In this document: piece by piece, positions 1 through 7,555 of the stretch
Layout: the number at the start of each line of letters is the position of its first letter
Numbering within the stretch: position 1 is the first letter of the stretch
Source of the DNA: Ilumatobacteraceae bacterium
GTDB taxonomy: Bacteria > Actinomycetota > Acidimicrobiia > Acidimicrobiales > Ilumatobacteraceae
Direction of reading: 5' to 3'
Assembly: GCA_023253435.1 (NCBI GenBank)
Contig: JALRGJ010000030.1
Coordinates: 1-10,668 of the forward strand
DNA: 10,668 nt
Notes under the pieces: generated by a model
Told to the model about the DNA's origin: nothing
The model's input: only the letters and a program-made list of their open reading frames with translations
Database searches by the model: none
Position numbers and translations under genes: made by a program

Positions 1-1
1 G

Positions 2-136
2 GCAAGTGTTCTCCGTTTTGCGGATCAACCTGACGATGTTGTGACAGACCCGTGGTCGGCCACTGGTTCGCTTGCCGATGCAATCACGAATTTCTGGTTT
101 GACCCACCAATTAATTTGTCGACGCCCACTGAGTAA
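2..136 (+). CDS. C-terminal fragment of unknown protein
   Basis: An open frame enters from the left edge and stops at TAA 134-136, giving the last 44 residues of a protein (ends ...FDPPINLSTPTE). The frame has no internal stop, and the next gene, nadA, begins only 39 nt later on the same strand, which makes a real gene end plausible. The fragment contains aromatic and Asp/Pro-rich stretches (DPWSATGS, NFWFDPP) but no motif I recognise. In some actinobacteria a Nudix-type NAD regulator precedes nadA, but nothing here supports that identity. Function unknown. Confidence 0.55.
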   Translation, partial: ASVLRFADQPDDVVTDPWSATGSLADAITNFWFDPPINLSTPTE

Positions 137-143
137 CCGTGAC

Positions 144-184
144 GCACAAAATGTGCATCTGTTCACAATCGGCACATGTATGTG
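144..184. promoter_or_regulatory. two short palindromes before/over the nadA start
   Basis: Two inverted repeats lie in the short gap before nadA. GCACA-AAA-TGTGC is at 144-156, and CACAT-GT-ATGTG at 173-184 covers the proposed ATG (176). Between them CACAAT (164-169) could be a -10 box 6 nt before the ATG, but no convincing -35 box accompanies it. The arms share the TGTG/CACA theme, so together they could be a paired operator for a NAD-pathway repressor. They do not match any NrtR, NiaR or NadQ site that I can name with confidence. Confidence 0.3.
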
Positions 185-1213
185 TGTCTTTTCACAAAGG
201 CGCAAATAGAAAAAATCACTCCTAGCCTTCAGTGCGTGACATCAACCCTCGACCCTCAGTGGTCCGCGCACATTCGCGCTCTTGCTGACGAAAAAGACGC
301 AGTCATCCTCGCGCATAACTATCAAGTGCCAGAGATTCAAGATGTTGCGCACTATGTGGGTGATTCATTGGCGTTATCTCGCATTGCTGCAACCGTGCCA
401 GAGTCCACCATTATTTTCTGCGGTGTTCACTTCATGGCTGAAACCGCAAAGATTCTCTCGTACGACAAAACCGTCATCATTCCCGACGAGCGTGCTGGTT
501 GCTCCTTGGCAGACACCATCACTGCAGATCAATTACGTGAATGGAAGTCACAACATCCCGGTGCGGTAGTGGTGAGTTATGTAAACACCACAGCCGCAGT
601 GAAAGCAGAAACTGATATTTGTTGCACAAGTTCAAATGCAGTGGAAGTGGTGCAGTCAATTCCTGCAGATACACCCATTTTGTTCTGTCCCGACCAATTC
701 CTTGGTGCACACGTTCAACGAATGACCGGCAGAAAAAACATGCACATCTGGATGGGCGAGTGCCACGTGCATGCAGGTATCAATGGCTCTGAACTCAAAG
801 CAATGGTTGCAGCAGAACCCGATGCCGAATTATTTGTTCACCCAGAGTGTGGTTGTGCAACCAGCGCGCTGTACCTGGCATCTGAAGGTGTTGTGCCAAA
901 AGAGCGCACTCGCATTCTCTCTACTGGTGGAATGCTTGATGCAGCCAGAGAAACCAAGGCTCGTAAAGTTTTAGTCGCCACTGAAACCGGAATGATCCAC
1001 CAGTTACGCAAGGTGAATGTCACCACAGATTTCCCACCGGTGAATCGTGCTGCAGTGTGTAAGTACATGAAGATGATCACTCCAGAAAAGTTGGAGAATG
1101 CTCTATTGCATGGAACAGATGTAGTTGATGTGCCCAGAGACATCGCTGATCGTGCTCGTCAATCTGTTGAGCGAATGATTGCCATTGGCACACCATCTCG
1201 TGTTGGCGAATAG
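176..1213 (+). CDS. nadA: quinolinate synthase NadA
   Basis: Quinolinate synthase is a cytoplasmic [4Fe-4S] enzyme that condenses iminoaspartate with dihydroxyacetone phosphate to quinolinate in de novo NAD synthesis. Over 345 residues the family landmarks appear in order: HNYQ (47-50), GDSLALS (62-68), FMAETAKIL (86-94), AGCSLAD (107-113), CCTSSNA (149-155), PDQFLG (172-177), GECHVH (195-200), HPECGC (222-227), STGGM (249-253), ATETGM (268-273) and CKYMKMITPEKL (from 295). The expected cluster ligands are Cys109, Cys196 and Cys295; their spacing (87 and 99) is close to that of E. coli NadA (113, 200, 297). Start ATG 176 has no clear Shine-Dalgarno; the first ~28 residues are poorly conserved, so GTG 182 is possible. 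nadB overlaps the 3' end, indicating an operon. Confidence 0.96.
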   Translation: MYVCLFTKAQIEKITPSLQCVTSTLDPQWSAHIRALADEKDAVILAHNYQVPEIQDVAHYVGDSLALSRIAATVPESTIIFCGVHFMAETAKILSYDKTVIIPDERAGCSLADTITADQLREWKSQHPGAVVVSYVNTTAAVKAETDICCTSSNAVEVVQSIPADTPILFCPDQFLGAHVQRMTGRKNMHIWMGECHVHAGINGSELKAMVAAEPDAELFVHPECGCATSALYLASEGVVPKERTRILSTGGMLDAARETKARKVLVATETGMIHQLRKVNVTTDFPPVNRAAVCKYMKMITPEKLENALLHGTDVVDVPRDIADRARQSVERMIAIGTPSRVGE

Positions 1214-2840
1214 TCATATCCCTCGCCAACTAGGCGCTCCAGAACCCACCTGGTTTGTTGAGACAGATGTTGTCATTCTTGGCTCTGGCGCTGCCGGACT
1301 CTCTGCCGCGCTTGCTGCCCGTCCTGTGCGTGAAGTAGTGCTCATTACTAAAGACACGCTTGACGCAGGAAGTACAAGTTGGGCACAAGGTGGTCTTGCT
1401 GCGGTGCTTGACCCAAACGATTCAATAGAAAATCATGTCAGCGACACCTTGGAAGCCGGTGCTGGTTTGTGCAACGAAGAAGCTGTGCGCACGCTTGTTG
1501 AAGAAGCACCTACTGCCATTAGGTATCTCATGGAACTGGGTGCTGCGTTTGATCCAGGAAGCACCGGAGAAATTGCTCTCACGCGGGAGGGTGGCCACTC
1601 TCACAGGCGAATTGTTCATGCAGGTGGAGATCAATCTGGCGCGGAAGTGCAGCGAACTCTTGATGAATCGGTACGCCATGCAGGTGTGCAAGTTGTTGAA
1701 CGTGCATTTGGTTTAGACCTTGTATTGGGTACCAACAGCAAGGGACAACGTTGTGTGGCGGGCGTAAAAGTTGCCATGTTGGATCGCAATGGTTCAGTGC
1801 AAAGCGTGGGAATTGTTCATGCTTCAGCGGTGATTATTGCTACTGGTGGTTATGGCCAGGTGTATTCGGCTACGTCAAACCCATCTGCCGTGACGGGTGA
1901 TGGCATTGCACTGGCATTGCGTGCTGGCTTACCTGCGCAAGATCTGGAATTCATTCAGTTTCATCCCACAGTGTTGTGGTGTGGACCAAATGCCACGGGT
2001 CAACAGGCACTCATTAGTGAAGCAGTGCGTGGTGAAGGCGCAATATTGCTAGACGCTGCTGGTCAGCGTGTGATGGCGGGAGTGCATCCGTTAGAAGATC
2101 TGGCGCCTCGAGATGTTGTTGCATCTGCCATTAGTGAGCGCATGGCGCAAGCGCCCGCTGGAGTAGATGATCACGTGTATCTCGATGCACGAAAAATTGA
2201 GAACTTCGACGAACGTTTTCCTTCAATTACTGCATCATGCTTAGATCAGGGCATAGACCCCGCTCACGATCTCATTCCTGTTGCACCAGCAGCGCACTAT
2301 GTGTGTGGCGGCATACAAGCATCGTTAAATGGTGAAACGTCTTTGCCTGGATTATTTGTTGTGGGTGAAGCAGCATGTACTGGAGTACATGGGGCAAATC
2401 GATTGGCGTCAAACAGTTTGACTGAAGGAGTTGTTGCAGGAACTCGAGTGGGGCGCGCACTCAGTTGGTCATTACCTGAAAAAGTAACGGCCCAAGAGTC
2501 GGACGCTGCAGGTGAACTCATTGACTCATATCACCGAGGTGCATTGCGCTCCGCAATGTCTAAATATGTAGGTGTTGTGCGTACGCCACAAGGACTTGAT
2601 ACCGCTCACAGAATTCTGAACACATTGGCGTCTAACGCCGCACCAGACATCGTGCCTACACGAAAGGCATTTGAAGCAACAAACATGCTCACCATTGCCA
2701 TCGCCGTGGTGCAGTCTGCACGTGTACGAGAAGAGAGCAGAGGCTGTCATCGCCGCACAGACTTCCCAGAACCACGAGATGAATGGAAGCGCCACCTATC
2801 GTGTCAACTTGTGGATGGACACATTGAGGTGATCGCATGA
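1200..2840 (+). CDS. nadB: L-aspartate oxidase NadB
   Basis: This FAD enzyme oxidises L-aspartate to iminoaspartate, the substrate of NadA. With GTG 1200 as start the protein has 546 residues. The dinucleotide-binding GSGAAG is at 28-33, and STSWAQGG and REGGHSHRRIVHAGGD mark the flavoprotein fold. FIQFHPT (251-257), SEAVRGEG, APRDVV (302-307), HYVCGG (366-371), the FAD-contact EAACTGVHGANRLASNSL (from 390) and the C-terminal ESRGCHRRTDFPE are all in place. This complete set favours NadB over succinate dehydrogenase or fumarate reductase flavoproteins. The start is uncertain: TTG 1179, TTG 1185, GTG 1200 and TTG 1203 are in frame, none has a good ribosome-binding site, and no ATG is available. 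Every option overlaps nadA, so translation is probably coupled. The TGA stop overlaps the nadC start as ATGA. Confidence 0.95.
   Translation: MLANSHIPRQLGAPEPTWFVETDVVILGSGAAGLSAALAARPVREVVLITKDTLDAGSTSWAQGGLAAVLDPNDSIENHVSDTLEAGAGLCNEEAVRTLVEEAPTAIRYLMELGAAFDPGSTGEIALTREGGHSHRRIVHAGGDQSGAEVQRTLDESVRHAGVQVVERAFGLDLVLGTNSKGQRCVAGVKVAMLDRNGSVQSVGIVHASAVIIATGGYGQVYSATSNPSAVTGDGIALALRAGLPAQDLEFIQFHPTVLWCGPNATGQQALISEAVRGEGAILLDAAGQRVMAGVHPLEDLAPRDVVASAISERMAQAPAGVDDHVYLDARKIENFDERFPSITASCLDQGIDPAHDLIPVAPAAHYVCGGIQASLNGETSLPGLFVVGEAACTGVHGANRLASNSLTEGVVAGTRVGRALSWSLPEKVTAQESDAAGELIDSYHRGALRSAMSKYVGVVRTPQGLDTAHRILNTLASNAAPDIVPTRKAFEATNMLTIAIAVVQSARVREESRGCHRRTDFPEPRDEWKRHLSCQLVDGHIEVIA
2826..2831 (+). 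promoter_or_regulatory. ribosome-binding site of nadC
   Basis: GAGGTG lies inside the last nadB codons, 5 nt before ATG 2837. It supports that ATG as the nadC start, though ATG 2843 (11 nt away) is also possible, and it fits coupled translation across the ATGA overlap at 2837-2840. Confidence 0.6.
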
Positions 2841-3757
2841 AAATGCATTCTTTGTCTGAATCCACTGTGAAACAGCTCACCACGGTTGGGCTTAATGCGT
2901 CAGACATTCATGATCTGATTGTGCGTACCGTGCAAGAAGACCTAGCTGGGGGGATAGACATCACATCTGTCGCTACAGTTCCGCTCTCACAACGCAGCAT
3001 CGTGAGCTTTGGCAGCCGAGCAGATGGCACGCTTGCAGGTGTGTTGATTGCCAAAGCAGTTGTTGATGTGGTGTGCGGAGACACCGCGAGCTCATTCTCC
3101 ATTGTCAAAAACGATGGAGACAAAGTGGCTAAAGGCGACATCATTGCCCGAGTTGACGCTCCCACTCAGCTCATGCTCACTGCAGAGCGCACTGCTCTCA
3201 ATCTGATGTGCCATTTATCTGGTGTAGCTACAGCAACATCTCATTGGGTGGAAGCAGTGAGGGGAACCAGGGCCATTATTCGCGACACCCGTAAAACAAC
3301 ACCACTGTTACGTGCGCTAGAGAAATATGCAGTCCGATGCGGTGGTGGGCAGAACCACCGGATGGCGCTCTCAGATGCGGCACTTGTGAAAGACAATCAC
3401 GTCGCTGCCGCCGGGGGAATTGTCCCTGCGTTTGAAGCTGTCCGCAAGACCGCGCCTGGAATTGTGATTGAAGTAGAAGTAGACACCCTTGATCAATTGC
3501 GTGAAGTAATTGATGCAGGTGCTGATCTTGTGTTGCTAGACAACATGGCACCACACATCATGCGTGAAGCAGTAGCCATAGTGGACGCCCATAAGGATTC
3601 AACCGGGCGTGCCGTGTTACTTGAAGCAAGCGGTGGACTCACTTTAGAAAAGGCAAAAGCGGTTGCAGAGACCGGCGTGCACTACATCAGTGTTGGTGCA
3701 CTGACCCACTCCTCATCCATTTTGGATATTGGTCTCGACTTCGAGACCATCGCATAA
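2837..3757 (+). CDS. nadC: quinolinate phosphoribosyltransferase NadC
   Basis: This enzyme decarboxylates quinolinate and joins it to PRPP to give nicotinate mononucleotide, completing the pathway begun by NadB and NadA. The 306-residue length is slightly above the usual 280-295. Visible landmarks are EDLAGGIDITS (34-44), LNLMCHLSGVAT (121-132), the PRPP/quinolinate-binding RDTRKTTP (149-156), AVRCGGGQNHRMALSDAAL (165-183), KDNH (185-188), IEVEVDTLDQ (211-220), LLDNM (233-237), EASGG (263-267) and SVGALTHS (285-292). These include the conserved Arg, Lys and His contacts of the family. The start overlaps the nadB stop by four bases (ATGA). Its last codons carry a perfect hairpin and end 8 bp from the stop of the convergent ABC1-kinase gene. 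Confidence 0.96.
   Translation: MKMHSLSESTVKQLTTVGLNASDIHDLIVRTVQEDLAGGIDITSVATVPLSQRSIVSFGSRADGTLAGVLIAKAVVDVVCGDTASSFSIVKNDGDKVAKGDIIARVDAPTQLMLTAERTALNLMCHLSGVATATSHWVEAVRGTRAIIRDTRKTTPLLRALEKYAVRCGGGQNHRMALSDAALVKDNHVAAAGGIVPAFEAVRKTAPGIVIEVEVDTLDQLREVIDAGADLVLLDNMAPHIMREAVAIVDAHKDSTGRAVLLEASGGLTLEKAKAVAETGVHYISVGALTHSSSILDIGLDFETIA
3731..3748. terminator. hairpin in the last nadC codons, possible bidirectional terminator
   Basis: GGTCTCGA-CT-TCGAGACC is a perfect 8-bp inverted repeat (in practice a 7-bp stem with an ACTT loop). It is coded by the residues Gly-Leu-Asp-Phe-Glu-Thr near the C-terminus of NadC. It sits at a convergent gene junction, where a terminator serving both strands would be expected. 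No T run follows on either strand, so it is not a classical intrinsic terminator; it could instead protect 3' ends or assist Rho. GGTCTC recurs at 3775-3780. Confidence 0.4.
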
Positions 3758-3765
3758 CAAAAGAT

Positions 3766-5139
3766 CTATTGCTTGGTCTCTAGCCATCTGGCTTCTGCTT
3801 CGCCCATGGGAGTTGATGCTGGAGCATTTGTCATGGGCCATAACTCTTCTGAGATGCGTCGGAAGTTTCCTGTTGCGCCAAGTTGGCCAAGAATGGCGTA
3901 CAAACCCAAGTTGATTCGCTGAATAAAGACAAACGAGCGGGGAACAGTTGCGTATTGCGCGATGGGGGACGTTCTATCGAATGTGTGACGGACAATGGAT
4001 GTTGCGTATTCAGTTGTCCAAGTTGTTTCTTTGGAGTCTCGTACTGCATCGTAAAAGTGTCCAAAGTATTCACCGGCATCAGCCGTGGAAACCGGTGCAT
4101 CCTTTTGCAGCATCCCTGCATCTTCAATAATGCGACGGTATGTCTCCATGTCGTGGTCTAGTACTGCGGCTTTCACCATTGATTGGAACATGAGCATTTC
4201 GTCCTCAGTGAAATGTTTGATGAGTCCGAAATCTAAAAAAGTGACTTTGCCGTCTTTGTGGAAGATGTAATTGCCCGGGTGTGGGTCACCGTTGAAGGCG
4301 CGAAACCGGTACAAACTGCGGAATACGAATCGAAAGATTGCTTCACCGGCTTTATCGCGTTCTGCCTGTGGCCACGTCAGCACTTCAGCAAAGGAGTGTC
4401 CGTTTACTAGTTCTGTAGTGAGGACACGAGAAGTGGAGTATTCAAAAAACACCTTGGGGACATGAATAAATGGGTGGCCCTTGTAGAACTCAGCAAACTC
4501 TTGTTGATTACGAGCCTCTCTGGCGTAATCAAGTTCTTCACTTAAGCGCTCCTTGATTTCAGACACCATTTCTTCTGGGTTCAAACTCTTGAATCCGAAT
4601 GCCAAAAGAGTTCCCAAGAGGTTTGCTGTTTTGATATCTGCATCAATGGCATCGGCAACACCTGGGTACTGCACCTTTACGGCAACTGCACGCTCGCCAT
4701 CTTTGGTGCGAATGATTGCTCGATGCACTTGACCAATCGATGCTGCCGCAATGGGATCATCATCGAACTCAACAAATAATTCAGAAACTGGTCGTCCTAG
4801 TTCCTTTTCAATCTCGGCATGAACAAGGTCGATAGACATGGGCGGTGCTTGAGATTGCAATTGAGAGAGAGCAAGGCGAAAAGACTCAGGTAGACCATCG
4901 TCCAAGAAGCTGGCCATTTGGCCAAGCTTCATGAGCGCACCCTTCATGTTGCCCAGCTCATCTGCCACTTGTTGTGCGGTCTTTAGTTCGCGTGCGCGAG
5001 ACAGTTGCTCTTTTCGTTCAGCACCGGCAAACACTTTGCGAGCTGATGTTCCTACATGGGCTAAACCAATGCGTGCGCCAAGGCGAGCTAGCCGGCTGTT
5101 TCTGCGCCAGCGAGAACGAAGTTTGACTGCTTGAGCCAT
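3766..5139 (-). CDS. ABC1/AarF-UbiB family atypical kinase-like protein
   Basis: The 457-residue protein carries the ABC1 signatures in order. These are KLGQ (71-74, KxGQ helix), the alanine-rich nucleotide loop AAASIGQVHRA (131-141), AVKVQYPG with the VAIK-type lysine (Lys155), ELD (202-204, the ExD motif), the catalytic-loop GDPHPGN (284-290) and DFG (303-305). Family members (UbiB, COQ8, actinobacterial relatives) have ATPase or kinase-like activity, often tied to isoprenoid-lipid metabolism; the substrate here is unknown. The N-terminus is basic (Lys/Arg-rich) and no transmembrane helix is obvious. An in-frame ATG at 5193 would add 18 residues inside the hydrolase gene. I prefer ATG 5139 because it forms a TAATG stop-start overlap with the upstream hydrolase, a typical coupled junction. 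It ends 8 bp from the convergent nadC. Confidence 0.9.
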   Translation of the reverse strand: MAQAVKLRSRWRRNSRLARLGARIGLAHVGTSARKVFAGAERKEQLSRARELKTAQQVADELGNMKGALMKLGQMASFLDDGLPESFRLALSQLQSQAPPMSIDLVHAEIEKELGRPVSELFVEFDDDPIAAASIGQVHRAIIRTKDGERAVAVKVQYPGVADAIDADIKTANLLGTLLAFGFKSLNPEEMVSEIKERLSEELDYAREARNQQEFAEFYKGHPFIHVPKVFFEYSTSRVLTTELVNGHSFAEVLTWPQAERDKAGEAIFRFVFRSLYRFRAFNGDPHPGNYIFHKDGKVTFLDFGLIKHFTEDEMLMFQSMVKAAVLDHDMETYRRIIEDAGMLQKDAPVSTADAGEYFGHFYDAVRDSKETTWTTEYATSIVRHTFDRTSPIAQYATVPRSFVFIQRINLGLYAILGQLGATGNFRRISEELWPMTNAPASTPMGEAEARWLETKQ

Positions 5140-5987
5140 TAGTTGTTTTCTGCAGTCAGGCGATTTTCGGCCTCGTGATGCACGGTGAGACATGCCTGAA
5201 CTAGTAGCGGAACAAACTCATCTGCACGAGCAAACACTGCATCGTGGTCTGCATCTATCTCATACACATGTGCAGAGGGGATGAGGTTCACCATTGCTTG
5301 CTGTCTTCTTGTTGAAACAACTCGATCCTGCAGCGTCATGACAACTGCAGTGGGAACATCTATTTTTGGAAGCCAACCACGTGAGTCGTAATGACCAAGC
5401 GCTGCGCCTGCTTCCAGAATGTGTCGCCATTCATGAGACGACACTTGTTGGGCAGCCCATGGTTCCCAAGTCATTGTTTTGCGAGAGAGATACAAACGAT
5501 CGCTAATTGAATCACGCACGGGTTTTGGTGTGAATCTGGCAAGAGTTCCTATGCCGCCCATCACACTGAAAGCAGTGCGCTCTTTTCTACTGCTCACAAA
5601 ATGCCCTGACGTTGCGGCAAGAACCAATCCGCGCACTCTGTGTTCATGACGCTTCCACATGAGTTGAGCAATAGTTCCACCCATGGAATAACCAACGGGG
5701 ATGAACGTAGTTATTCCTAGTTGATCTGCAAGTGCAGCCACGTCGTCTGCGCAATCAGACAACTTGAAAGGAACGTTGGTGCGAATACCACGGCCATGCC
5801 CCCTGTGATCTATTGCAATAACGCGAAAATGCTTGCCAAGTTCTTGGTAACACATGAACCAGTTGAGATCAGCTGTTGCTGTCCAACCGTGCAAGAGCAT
5901 GACAGTGGGTGCGCCAACAGGGCCTTCTATCTCGCGAAAGAACGTGGTGCCTCTCCCGGGCAATTGGATATGCCGCCCAGGTGGCAA
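5139..5987 (-). CDS. alpha/beta-hydrolase
   Basis: A 282-residue alpha/beta-hydrolase-fold protein of unknown substrate. The oxyanion-hole HGW is at 33-35, DHRGHGRG at 60-67, and the nucleophile elbow GYSMGG at 99-104 (Ser101). A late-strand acid (LQDR, Asp221) and a histidine (DADHDA, His248) complete a plausible catalytic triad. A cap region with MGGIGTLARFTPKP lies in the middle. There is no signal peptide, so it is probably cytoplasmic. The start is the weak codon TTG 5987, 20 nt after the greA stop, with no clear Shine-Dalgarno; an in-frame CTG at 6011 is an unlikely alternative. The stop overlaps the ABC1-kinase start (TAATG). This links the pair functionally, perhaps in lipid or isoprenoid chemistry, but that is inference. 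Esterase, lipase and haloperoxidase-like labels cannot be separated from sequence alone. Confidence 0.88.
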   Translation of the reverse strand: MPPGRHIQLPGRGTTFFREIEGPVGAPTVMLLHGWTATADLNWFMCYQELGKHFRVIAIDHRGHGRGIRTNVPFKLSDCADDVAALADQLGITTFIPVGYSMGGTIAQLMWKRHEHRVRGLVLAATSGHFVSSRKERTAFSVMGGIGTLARFTPKPVRDSISDRLYLSRKTMTWEPWAAQQVSSHEWRHILEAGAALGHYDSRGWLPKIDVPTAVVMTLQDRVVSTRRQQAMVNLIPSAHVYEIDADHDAVFARADEFVPLLVQACLTVHHEAENRLTAENN

Positions 5988-6007
5988 CTGGGGAACGAGA
6001 TGTTCGT

Positions 6008-6490
6008 TCAGTTCTGCACCTTCATCACAGTGACGGAAACTTTTGCGCCATTCTCCAACGTGACAGAGACGTTGTCGCCAGCCTTGTGACCAAGCAATGC
6101 TCCACCAATAGGGGATGCAGGGCTCATCACCTCGGCTGAGTTGCCATCGGTTCGTTTTTCTTCCACATGACCAATGAGATATGTCTCGGCATCGTCTTCA
6201 GAATCGCCTTCAAACAAGATGGTGACAATAGACAGCACTCCCACCTCGTCTGATGCGGGAGCTTCTGCAACTTCTGCGTTCTCCAAAATGCCAATGATGA
6301 GGTTTTTACGGTCGTTGAACATGCCGTACTCATCTTTGGCTGCGTGGTAGTCGCCGTTTTCCTTGAGATCGCCCATCTCTCGTGCGCGACCAATTTTGTC
6401 GGCAACCTCAGGGAGCACCGTGTGCTCAAGGTGGGCCACTTCGGCTTCCAGCCTTTGATATGTCTCTTTTGACAGAAGGTGCTTTGCCAT
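6008..6490 (-). CDS. greA: transcription elongation factor GreA
   Basis: GreA enters the RNA polymerase secondary channel and stimulates cleavage of backtracked transcripts. The 160-residue length is standard. The N-terminal coiled coil contains the tip motif GDLKENGDYHAAKDE (40-54), with the two catalytic acidic residues Asp41 and Glu44 at the same positions as in E. coli GreA. The C-terminal FKBP-like domain includes SPIGGALLGHKAGD (126-139). ATG 6490 (MAKHLLSKETYQRLEAE) is chosen over an upstream in-frame ATG at 6538, because the extension is not GreA-like and would overlap leuB. A -10-like TATCCT lies exactly 7 nt before this ATG, so the mRNA may be leaderless. It appears to lead an operon with the hydrolase and ABC1 kinase-like gene. 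Confidence 0.95.
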   Translation of the reverse strand: MAKHLLSKETYQRLEAEVAHLEHTVLPEVADKIGRAREMGDLKENGDYHAAKDEYGMFNDRKNLIIGILENAEVAEAPASDEVGVLSIVTILFEGDSEDDAETYLIGHVEEKRTDGNSAEVMSPASPIGGALLGHKAGDNVSVTLENGAKVSVTVMKVQN

Positions 6491-6497
6491 GCAGTGA

Positions 6498-6526
6498 AGG
6501 ATACCTGCGCCTTCTACGATGGTCTC
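6498..6526 (-). promoter_or_regulatory. predicted greA promoter (leaderless)
   Basis: Reading the minus strand, GAGACC (6526-6521; 3/6 to the -35 consensus, with the GAC core) is followed after 17 bp by TATCCT (6503-6498; T, A, T and final T match the -10 consensus). Seven nucleotides then lead to ATG 6490. The predicted start site coincides with the start codon, which explains the lack of a Shine-Dalgarno sequence. Confidence 0.5.
6515..6520 (+). promoter_or_regulatory. predicted leuB -10 box
   Basis: TACGAT (TAnnAT type) lies 9 nt before ATG 6530, the only good -10 candidate in the 39-bp gap to greA. No good -35 box sits 16-18 bp upstream, so the promoter is weak or activator-dependent. 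It predicts a leaderless or nearly leaderless leuB mRNA. It overlaps the greA promoter on the other strand. Confidence 0.4.
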
Positions 6527-6529
6527 CCT

Positions 6530-7525
6530 ATGGCACATCGCATTGCACTCATTGGCGGAGACGGAATCGGACCAGAAGTCACAACAGAGGCCGTGAAGGT
6601 GGTGCGTGCAGCAGGCGTAAATATTGATACCACCGACTTCGATCTGGGTGGTCAGCGTTATTTACGCGACGGCGAGATTTTGTCCGATTCAGTTCTCAAC
6701 GAGCTGCGTAATTTCGATGCCATCTTGCTTGGCGCAGTAGGCACACCAGAAGTTCCACCAGGGGTGATTGAGCGCGGACTGCTTCTCAAGATGCGTTTTG
6801 AACTCGATTTGTTTGTCAACCAACGCCCATTTATTGGCACTGCACCTGGGCACGCAACTCCACACGATTTCATCTGTATTCGTGAAAACACTGAGGGCCC
6901 CTACGTAGGCGAGGGTGGTGTGTTGCGCAAAGGAACTGCACATGAAGTTGCTACTCAAGGAAGCGTGAACACTCGCATGGGTGTTGAGCGATGCATTCGG
7001 TATGCATTTGAGTTGGCATCACAGCGTGAGCGCAAGCACGTCACTCTGGTGCACAAAACTAACGTTCTGACTTTTGCTGGTGATCTTTGGCAACGAGCAT
7101 TTAACGATGTTGCGGCAGAGTTCCCCCAAGTGGAAACCGCATATAACCACGTAGACGCTGCCTGTATCTACTTCGTTCAAGATCCCCACAGATATGACGT
7201 GATTGTGACCGACAACTTATTTGGCGACATTCTCACAGACTTGGGTGGGGCAGTCAGCGGGGGAATTGGCCTTGCATCATCTGCAAACCTGAACCCTGCA
7301 CGTACTGGTCCATCAATGTTTGAACCCGTTCATGGCTCCGCGCCAGACATTGTGGGTACCGGCAAGGCAAACCCCACTGCTGCAATTTTGTCTGCGGCTC
7401 TCATGCTCGATTTCTTAGGAGAATCGGCTGCTGCAGACCGTATTCGTACTGCATGCGCAACCAATCCCACGGGATCCACCGTGGATATCGGAAACGCCAT
7501 CGCTGCTCTTGTGGCTGGCAAGTAA
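6530..7525 (+). CDS. leuB: 3-isopropylmalate dehydrogenase LeuB
   Basis: LeuB oxidatively decarboxylates 3-isopropylmalate to 2-ketoisocaproate with NAD+. In citramalate-using bacteria it also converts beta-methylmalate to 2-oxobutyrate. Landmarks over 331 residues: GGDGIGPEV (9-17), the substrate-binding LLLKMRFELDLFVNQRP (84-100), IRENTEG (117-123) with PYVGEGG (124-130), VHKTNVL (174-180; Lys176), the metal-binding VTDNLFGDILTDLGG (226-240) and the NAD-site EPVHGSAPDI (265-274). The length suits the short actinobacterial type rather than the ~360-residue enterobacterial type. A related tartrate- or isocitrate-type dehydrogenase is possible, but the position next to ilvE and cimA supports LeuB. 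An in-frame ATG at 6479 would overlap greA and precedes the conserved MAHRIALIGGDG start, so it is rejected. ilvE follows after 30 bp. Confidence 0.93.
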   Translation: MAHRIALIGGDGIGPEVTTEAVKVVRAAGVNIDTTDFDLGGQRYLRDGEILSDSVLNELRNFDAILLGAVGTPEVPPGVIERGLLLKMRFELDLFVNQRPFIGTAPGHATPHDFICIRENTEGPYVGEGGVLRKGTAHEVATQGSVNTRMGVERCIRYAFELASQRERKHVTLVHKTNVLTFAGDLWQRAFNDVAAEFPQVETAYNHVDAACIYFVQDPHRYDVIVTDNLFGDILTDLGGAVSGGIGLASSANLNPARTGPSMFEPVHGSAPDIVGTGKANPTAAILSAALMLDFLGESAAADRIRTACATNPTGSTVDIGNAIAALVAGK

Positions 7526-7544
7526 TCTCTATCCATCACTGCTT

Positions 7545-7550
7545 GAGGAG
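7545..7550 (+). promoter_or_regulatory. strong ribosome-binding site of ilvE
   Basis: GAGGAG sits 5 nt before ATG 7556. It is the clearest Shine-Dalgarno in the window, in contrast to the genes that look leaderless. This fits ilvE being an internal operon gene translated from the leuB transcript. Confidence 0.75.
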
Positions 7551-7555
7551 CTGAC

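Noticed and set aside
838..1143. Minus-strand ORFs inside nadA, nadC, ilvE and cimA
   Set aside because: They are antisense shadows of strongly conserved coding regions, with no motifs or start signals of their own.
5140..5193. 18-residue N-terminal extension of the ABC1 kinase-like protein
   Set aside because: It lies inside the hydrolase gene; ATG 5139 forms a TAATG overlap and gives the more natural start.
6491..6538. N-terminal extension of GreA to ATG 6538 and of LeuB to ATG 6479
   Set aside because: Each would overlap the divergent neighbour, and the added residues do not resemble the families; the canonical MAKHLL and MAHRIALIGGDG starts fit.
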